The position numbers were made by a program, and so were the translations under genes. 64,000 bases of DNA from Lycium barbarum (lineage: Eukaryota; Streptophyta; Magnoliopsida; Solanales; Solanaceae). Position 1 is the stretch's first letter. Every line of letters begins with the position of its first letter. This document shows, piece after piece, positions 56,565-64,000 of the stretch. The DNA lies in the NCBI RefSeq assembly GCF_019175385.1, contig NC_083341.1, positions 88,748,321 through 88,812,320 of the forward strand. The letters are read 5' to 3'. The notes under the pieces were generated by a model that made no database searches, had not been told where the DNA came from, and saw only the letters and a list, made by a program, of their open reading frames with translations.

Positions 56565-58972
56565 TGTTACACCTCGGAAAATTTCATATCGTTGTATGGT
56601 AGATAGACTAACGCAGGGTGAGAAGTATATGATGTTTCTACAAGTAAGAAGTAATACTTAATGGTTCTAATTAAGATTCCAAAGACGTTTGAAGCAAGAG
56701 AAGAGAGTTCGTTGAAGAATGTTAGGTATAAGTCGTGTTTTGGAAGGATTTTGTAAAGTACCGAACTAAGGTTGACTTAATGATGTCCTGAAGAAGAGTT
56801 ATAGTGCTCCTTAGATTGCTAATGAAGTGTTAAACAAGTGCTAAGAAGGTTCCATAAGGATTGGAGATCAAACGGAACGACAGAAATGATTTTAGGAAAG
56901 TGGAGCTATACAACCACTTATACGGTCCATATAATATTATACGGTCCGTAAAAGGGTCCGTATAACTCAACAGAAAAGATGTTTTCCCTAATGATGAAAT
57001 ACGGACACTTATATGGACCGTACAATGTTATACAGACCGTATAAGTCCCGACGGGCTGAACTTTTCCCAAGTATAAAAATGTGATCCCACTTCTAATTTC
57101 TCATTTTCCAACTTCTCCACTTCTCTCTACACCTCTAGAACATTCCACACACTTCATTTACAAAAACTCAAGGGAAATCAAAGATCAATATAATCAATTC
57201 AAGGAAATCACGTGCAAGGGAGTTCTCTAGGGTTGTTGGAAATCAAGAAATTCTTTGGAAGTGGAGCTAGGGTTTTCTCCAAGTGAAGTATCTTCGTCAA
57301 TAGCCCATCCCTACACAATCAAATATGATTTTTATGATCATATCATGATATTAAGAATATTAAGGGGTTTAAAGACTTGGATTACGGAAGAAAGTAGAAT
57401 ATGGAGCTCAAATGTGAAATTAATGGTACTCTTGAATAGTAGTTTAACATGAATCATGACCCTTGATATATTATGAGTAAAATCTTGTTGTAGATGATAC
57501 AAATGACGTTAAGGAAGTATAATATGAGAACGCATACGGTGTTATGCCATAGTTATGGCCAAGAATCATTTTGGTAAGGAATTGTGGGAATTGAATAACA
57601 TTGAACTTGAAGAAGTTGTTGATTATGATATTATGAATGTTTTGTTATGGATGTTTGGGAGTTGTTATATCATGTGGAATAAGTTGCAGAAAAAAGGAGA
57701 TGCTGCCCAATTTTCATTAGCTGTAGCTTAAGCTTAAGTATAGTTCCGATTATCTAATCTTAGTACGAATTCTCTTGAATGTAGAATCGTGAACATTTGA
57801 GGAAAACGCTTAATTGATAAAGTTAGACCGACATCAAGGTATGTGACGCTAGTCCCTTCTTTTCTAAGGCATGATTCCTATGACATGATTCCCTTTATTT
57901 TTTCCATGACCTTCTTACATTTCGGAAACTATGAGTCTATTTTTATAAAGAGCTTCTCATGAGATAAAGATAAGAGATATGTTATGAATATGATAGTGAT
58001 GGTGATGAGCCTACGTCCAAAGATTCAAAAGCTAATGATTCCTTGACGTTATTCATTGTTGTTACACTCACCTTCTAATGCTAGTTCCTTCAAGGTGAGG
58101 CATGATGAGTATGACTACTCAATAATGAAATCGGGGGTTCTCGACCTTACGTTACCCCGATAGAGTTATAGATTATCCTTGCGTTTTTATGCATGCTTTA
58201 TGATAAGTATATGATAATGAGATTACACTGTCCCTATATGGCCGGGCAGACACCACTAAGGTGGGCGGCATATACACCATGTCTAGAGGGCATGGGCAGA
58301 CACCACTAATGGGCTGCATGAGATGTTTCCCCGGATGCGGGAGGCCTAGACGCGGGATAATAATGATCACACCGTACCTATATGGTCGGGCAGCTTATAT
58401 ATGTATACTTGATATGATGATGTTTATGATGTAAGCTAGCATGCATTATTCCGTCTTAAGTAACATTCAGTTACAGGTTGTTTCCTGACTTGATGTTCCC
58501 TTATCTCTTTAATATGTTGTTGTTGTACATGCCTTACATACTCAGTACATTTTTCCTACTGGCGTCCTTTCTTTTGGACGCTGTGTTCATGCCCACAGGT
58601 AGACAGGGAGGTGGCCCGGATTCCTAGGAGCTACTCAGCAGATTTACAGGAGCACTCTGTTATTCCGGAGGTGCCATTTGTGAGATATTATCTTGTGTAC
58701 ATATATTTGGGCACGATGGGGGTCCTGTCCCGTCCTTTTGTCTAGCACTCTAGTAGAGGCTCATAGATACGTATGTGTGGGTAGTAGATGTCCCATGATG
58801 ACTACATTGTATATTCTCGTATATTGTTTTTGCAGCCCTGAGGGCCTATGTATATTTATATATTGCTTTGAAGAGTATATGTCTTCAGGTAGGGTATGAT
58901 GATCAGCATAATGAGTGGTGCTCGGTAGTCAGCTCCGGGTACCCGTCATGGCCCCCTAGTCGGGTCGTGACA
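56565..58972 (+). mobile_element. L: solo Ty3/gypsy LTR
   Basis: 2408 bp from TGTTACACCTCGG to GGGTCGTGACA. It contains the palindrome array (about 56907-57050), a TATA-like GTATAAAAAT (57071-57080), one CTCACC/GGTGAG hairpin (about 58067-58099), the ATCGGGG..CCCCGAT hairpin (58130-58161) and the paired-hairpin module near 58541-58580. Flanks TTCAC and ATTAC agree at only three of five positions, so the TSD is not convincing. No internal region follows. Confidence 0.9.
58130..58161 (+). promoter_or_regulatory. LTR hairpin with ACGT-core loop (L)
   Basis: ATCGGGG pairs with CCCCGAT. The loop contains TCGACCTTACGTTA, a one-base variant of the TTACGTCA seen in A and B. Confidence 0.45.
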
Positions 58973-59690
58973 ATTACCTCACAAATATCAGAACCCTCTT
59001 AATTGACCACAGTTCCATCTTATTAGGTTCATTTTAGCCAACACACACATTCAAGAAAGAGTTCAAGGTCTCAACATGCCAAGAATGTCGAATCTCGAGT
59101 CAGACGCCCTTTTGCCCCTCCGAATAGTTTCCAAACGAGAAACCCTTCACAGGCGCGGACCAGCGTCGACTCAGTGGTCCTTCGCTCACACGTCCTCCTC
59201 ACCAGAGCACATCCACAGGTGTGGAACCCCATTCGCTCGTGCGAACATTAGAAACCAAAAAAAATTGGTTTTTGACTCTCAACACCTGAAATTCAGAGAC
59301 TCTCCCGGAATATCCCCGAGACAAACTAAATATACAGACACATGTCAAAATGCACTACGAACTCACTTGTGCACTCAAAATTTCCAAAAGAGGTCTCGTT
59401 GACCAAGTCAACCACGAACGGGCACAAATAAACTTTCCAACCAAATGACCAAAACGCACCCAAGACCCCCAGGAACTAAACAAAACACTCAAACAACATA
59501 TATTCGATGTCCTGAAGCTAACGAAACAAACAAAAATCCCAAAAGACGCAATTAGCCCTGAAGATGCCTAAAGTCAACCTAACACTTAAAGGTTAATTAA
59601 CTAATCAAATTTCCAAAACAAGCAAAGGGGCTGTTTCACAAGGTAGAAAGAAACACGAAAACAATCAAAATGACCTAACGCGTCGTTACA

Positions 59691-59866
59691 CATGAGCAGG
59701 AGATGATTGAGGAGGATGAGCCAGTTCATACTAAGGAGGTTGGGCTAGAACAGGCACTTTCGGGTTTTGCTGCTACGCTTGTGCTCCAGGATACACTGGT
59801 TTGTATGATGGGTGTCTTTGAGAGTATGGTATAGGCTGGAGTACGACCAGCTGTTTCTGATGGTTC
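59691..59866 (+). pseudogene. gag: M: gag fragment of another Ty3/gypsy element (part 1)
   Basis: The frame reads EEDEPVHTKEVGLEQALSG and on to GVFESM, then a stop. It looks like the N-terminal part of a retrotransposon gag. It is cut by LTR N at 59867 and seems to continue at 62481. J2 abuts its left side. Confidence 0.55.
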
Positions 59867-62480
59867 TGTCACGGCCCAAATCGCTTAGTCATGCAGGCAC
59901 CTACCATTTCCCACCTTGGTAGGCAAACCCGTCCCTTAATCATTATTTCAATAACAATAAAATAAATAGAATAGAATAAATGGAAATCTAAATCATAAAA
60001 AATAGTGGAAATACAAATAACATCCCCCACGGAACTGGTCTGAATGTAGTACAAGAGCCACTACTAATCAACTACAAATATGGACTAAGACAAAGTCTCA
60101 AAATATGAAGACTGTCTTTGAATGCAAGAAAAGGCAAGTATAAAGGAGGAGTATCCGGGCTGCGGATCCATCAAGCATGCTCACCCTAGACAATCAATAG
60201 CCAAGCCTCGGGATCAGTCACGGGGAGTGGATGTGGAACCCGTCTCATACTTTACACTCGTAAATGAATGCAGCAAGGTAGTATCAGTACAAACACTATA
60301 TACTGGTAGGTATCATAGGTCGGCAACAGTCAGCTAACATATATAAAGGAAGATACTGAAAAATAGACATGCTGACAATCGAGTATAAACACAACACAGT
60401 CCAAGAATAATAGCTCAAGTACAAAAATATCAAGTCAGAATCCAACAAGTAAGTGAATGTAGTAATGAGAGAATATGCAATGCCATGATATGAAATAACC
60501 AAATGTAATCTCTGTACACACATGCTCCGGGCGGAATATCTCCACGCTTCGACAGTCATGACCCATAGGGGACTTATGAAGTCTATGTACCACTCTAGCG
60601 ATCCTGACAAAGACCTCAGGCATCGAACACTCTCTCGATCCCGGTAAAGACCTCAGGCATCGGGGTCTCATCTCTCTCATCATCATCAGTACTAAGTCTC
60701 AGCTCATATCAGTGTATCATGAAAGATGAGAATGAGTGCTATGCATAATATTAATGTCGAATGATAACATATCAAAATCAATTATGCCACGTATGGACAC
60801 ATATCTCAATATCAATAATAAGTCAAGTTCTTTCCTCTATCTAAGATAATACTCCATAAGCGAGGGATAGCATTTTCACAATCAGGATAATAACGCTAAG
60901 CATCAAGTCTACTATCACACACGTGGCAACAAATCAATAGATCACAATAAGGCAACAAGCCCACAATCAAACAATTGTACCAACCTAGGTAATCCATCCC
61001 AACTTCATACCCGAATACGTAACATGCTATCACCGACAATCACTAACTCTACATATGTTTCGCTAACCGAAGTCTAACCCTAAGGTAAGCCATAACCTAC
61101 CTGGCAGTCGAACGAGAGGGACGAATAATCAGATCTTTGCCTTGCCTTTCCTGAGAGCCTCCAAGTACTCAAAGTCTATCCATTATCAAATTCTAAGTTA
61201 GAAATAAGAAACAACGATACCTATATTTCTATACTATATTTCGAATAAAAATCAACTCTGGAGAAAGGGGGAAACAGGGCCACAAGGGCAAAACGGGTAT
61301 TTCAAAGGTGAAATTGGTAACCCAATGTTCTAGAGCTTTAATTCTACTCTTCAATTAATAAATTAACTTAAGATTAGTTCAATTTCATTATTCAAGTAAA
61401 AACCCCCAATTTGCTTATAAACTCTAACTTTCGATCTTCAAATCATCAACATAAAAGGAAGACTCAAGCCTATTAGTCACTAATTCATCAAATTCCATGC
61501 TTAGATTAGTCAAATCCATCAATAAATCTAATTTTCAAAGACTAAAACTCAAATAATGAAGTAAACATCAAAACCCATCGCCCTTCTTAAGTTCTATAAA
61601 TTTTCTATCATGGATTCATGCTTAAGGAAGGTAAATGGATGAAATCTAGGTTAGAGAACTTACCCTCAAGAGAAATCGGCTAAGAACCTCCTCAATTCGC
61701 CTCAAAGATGCTTAGGAACAATAAATGTAAGGATAGGAAAGGAAGGATTTAAACTAGGCATTAAATAGTAATCTTGTCCCCGTCATTCGCTGCAGTGGTC
61801 AAGCGTCCGCTACAGCGGGTCAATGCTCGCGGCCCTACTCTCGCTATCACTAGTCCGTTACAGCGGATCCCTGTCCGATGTAGCACCTCTCTATGAATAA
61901 GACACACTCGCTATAGCGAACTAGGCCTCGCCGAGGCGGGTCATCTACCGTGCGAAGGATGCCGCTACGACAAACACCAAATACTAAAAAAATCTCAATT
62001 TTTCACTAACTCACTCCCAAAATCCGACAATCACCTGAGACCTCTCAGATACAAATCAGACATGCAATCATACATAGAAATTATGCTATGGACTCACTCA
62101 TGGTATCAAAATTCCCAACGGAGGTTAATTGATCGGGTCAACACCCAATTACCAAAGGCAAACTTTCCAACCAATAACTCAAAAATCTTTCGAGTGCCTT
62201 AAGAACCAAACTGAACATCCCACCAAGTCATAATCGACCATTTGGAACTCTTAGAATTAACGGATTTCTGAAAAGGTTCGTTTACCCAAAAGTCAACTAT
62301 TCGTCAAACATTTTTCACGTTAAGGCTCTATGTCCCAAAAGTCAACATAAATCTCGCCCGATCACCTCGAAGACCGTACCACCCATCCCCGTGAGTCAAA
62401 ATCTTACTAATAGGGCTCAAGGAAGGGTCAGCGGGGATATATGGGTCAAAAGCGCTATAACAACCAAATGGGTCACTACA
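59867..62480 (-). mobile_element. N: minus-strand LTR inserted in M gag
   Basis: 2614 bp, starting TGTCACGGCCC and ending GGTCACTACA (TGTAGTGACCC on the minus strand). A cluster of CGCTATAGCG and CGCTACAGCG palindromes (about 61785-61975) lies upstream, on the minus strand, of a TATA-like CTATTTAAT (about 61760). The LTR type is like D. The flanks GGTTC and TTTCC do not match, so no TSD is seen. No internal region, so probably a solo LTR. Confidence 0.75.
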
Positions 62481-64000
62481 TTTCCCATACTAGGGTTGGA
62501 GGACAGACTCCTGATCACGTGATTGCTCTTAGATTTCAACCACCATGTCTAGTCCTGCACCAATTATGGGTCCTTAATTCATGGGGATGCCAGTGTCAGG
62601 CCTTGCTTCACCTGCGACTGCACAGCCCACGATGTCAGTGGAGGAGCAAAAAATGTTTGAGTGTTTCAGGAAGATGGATCCTCCCAAGTAGGATGAAGTT
62701 CTCGAGGATGACGCATATGAGTTTTTGATCAGTTGTCGTGATAGGTTGCATAACCTCGAGTTAGTAAAGTCTTGTGGTGTGGATTATACAACTTTCCAGA
62801 TGGTTGGCCTCACCAAGCAGCGGTGGAGGTTGTTTGTTGAGACCAGATCAGAAGAGTTCCCTCTGTTCACTTGGGCGTCATTCACTCAGGCCTTCTTAGA
62901 GAAGTTTGTTCCTTATAGTATTTGAAAGAAGAGGAGGGCATAATTTGCGGGGTTATGCTAGGGGTATATGTTTGTGATAGAGTATGAGACCTAGTTCACA
63001 CCTTATCTCGCCATGCTTTGATGATTCTTCCTGATAAGGACAAGAGAGTGAGGAGGTTGACCAATGGATTGACTTGTCCCTTTCATTTGATTACAGCACA
63101 GATGGCTGCCACAGGGTCTTCCTTTCAGCAGATTGTTGATGCAGTTCGAGAGGCTGAGTTCATTAGGCATGAGGATTACGAGGAGCGGGTGGTCAAGAGG
63201 CCCCGTTTTAGCACTCATGTGGGTACCTCATCTTGAGGTAGAAGACACTTAAGTGGAGGTCATCACCATCAAGTTGCTAGGCCAGTTGTAACAGCTATAC
63301 CAGTTTCTTATGGCATAGGGCAGTTGTCTTAGAGTTCTTATAAGCCATCTAGTAGTGGGAGACATTTGGATGCCAGTTTTTCCTCTCAGCGAGCTACAGT
63401 TCCCAGGGGTTGCCTTGAGTGTTGTGACCTTGGGATATTCAAGAGGGATTTCCCCAAACTTAGGTGCAGTGGTCGGCATCAGAGCTCCCAAACTTTCACG
63501 CCTAGGATAGCTGCACAAGCAGTCATAGGTGGAGCTCAGGACAGCAGGGGTGGTTCTTAGACAGCTAGGGGAGGTACTCAGCCAGGTTGAGGTAGTGGTC
63601 GTAGGGGTACTCAGACTTTGGGTGATGGTGCTGATTGATATACTTTTAAGGGTAGACCTGAGGTAGAGGATTCCGATATAGTCATCACAGGTATACTTTT
63701 AGTTTGCCATCATTTAGTTACAGTGTTATTTGATCCAGGATGTACCTATTCATGTTTGTCAGCCTATTTTTCCTTGAGTGTGGATTTGAAGAGTGATTCA
63801 CTATTCCCATTCATGTTTCTACTAATGTTAGGGATTCGGTAGTGGTAGACCGAGTGTACAGATGTTGCGTAATTACTTTGATGGGGCATGATACCTAGGT
63901 AGACTTGAAAGTCCTGGATATGGTTGATTTTAACGCTATTCTTGGGATGGATTGGTTATCTCCGTATCACACAATTTTGGATTGTCATACTAAGACGGTT
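62481..64000 (+). pseudogene. gag-pol: M: gag (part 2) and protease of a Ty3/gypsy element, cut by window end
   Basis: The gag domain is readable at 62648-62925 (DDAYEFLISCRDRLHNLELV, WRLFVETRSEEFPLFTWASF). Stops lie near 62690 and 62923 and the frame breaks further on. A damaged zinc knuckle (CLECCDLGIFKRDFP at about 63413-63457) has lost its His and last Cys. The retropepsin motif LFDPGCTYSC lies near 63728, and the ILGMDWLSPYHTILDCH segment is close to the window end. The sequence differs clearly from the gag of B, C and F, so it is a separate lineage. RT presumably follows outside the window. Confidence 0.85.

Larger units (their letters stand above)
55837..59690 (-). mobile_element. J2: degenerate minus-strand LTR, interrupted by solo LTR L
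   Basis: The right end, read on the minus strand, begins TGTAACGACGCG at 59690. The left end is unclear. An ATCATGACCCATGGGGGGCTC block near 56030 matches a block in N near 60560, so it is an LTR of the same broad type as D and N. The part at 58973-59690 follows after L. The small frame at 59076-59402 lies over GC-rich repeats and is not a gene. Confidence 0.55.

Noticed and set aside
56560..58977. Target-site duplication for LTR L (TTCAC and ATTAC)
   Set aside because: Only three of five positions match. The LTR ends are clear but the TSD is not accepted.
59862..62485. Target-site duplication for LTR N (GGTTC and TTTCC)
   Set aside because: The five-base flanks do not match. The insertion is inferred from the LTR ends and the resuming gag only.

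Overview
This is repeat-filled plant nuclear DNA, most likely from a Solanaceae species. I infer that from the long-LTR Ty3/gypsy chromovirus families of the Tekay/Del type that fill it; no host gene was found to confirm the species. Almost every base belongs to an LTR retrotransposon, a solo LTR or an LTR fragment. The LTRs begin TGTTAC.. or TGTAAT.. and usually end ..GTGACA. They are about 2.3-3.5 kb long, and the elements prime from initiator-Met tRNA (TGGTATCAGAGC).

The core is a nest five deep, four levels of it fixed by 5-bp target-site duplications. Element D (4943-55724, left LTR truncated, no coding capacity) contains element A (5553-45808, TSD CTCTC, no pol). A contains element B (11895-35776, TSD ACTAG, + strand). 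B contains element C (15790-29175, TSD CGCAG, - strand). The left LTR of C contains solo LTR H (18075-21055, TSD GAAGG/CAAGG). The right LTR of A was also hit by element F (37937-44451, truncated in integrase) joined to an unrelated LTR fragment E (44452-45242). The right LTR of D carries solo LTR I (51465-54922, TSD CTGCA). Flanking the nest on the left are LTR pieces K1, K2, G and E-prime (1-4942). On the right are LTR pieces J1 and J2, solo LTR L, and a broken gag-protease (M) that is itself split by a minus-strand LTR (N).

B, C and F keep recognisable gag, protease, reverse transcriptase, RNase H and integrase, and B and C also keep a chromodomain-like tail. All three are dead through stop codons, frameshifts or truncation. 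A and D have LTRs, primer site and leader but no polymerase; they look like large non-autonomous derivatives that would need proteins from relatives such as B, C or F. A has a 150-codon acidic reading frame where gag should begin, and a little further on about 103 bp recognisable as 5S ribosomal RNA, including the internal Pol III promoter boxes.

The most interesting signals are cis-acting. (1) The 5S-derived block sits inside non-autonomous element A. (2) A hairpin with an 8-nt loop lies about 60 nt downstream of the primer site in all five elements with a leader. Its loop carries the self-complementary hexamer GCGCGC in B and F and GTGCAC in C, like a retroviral dimerisation kissing loop, and its stem in D has changed on both sides. 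(3) A splice donor in the LTR and an acceptor just before the gag ATG would remove primer site and dimer hairpin from a translated RNA. (4) Family-specific palindrome arrays sit just upstream of TATA-like boxes. (5) Further LTR and pre-PPT hairpins show paired changes between families. All counts and alignments were made by eye.
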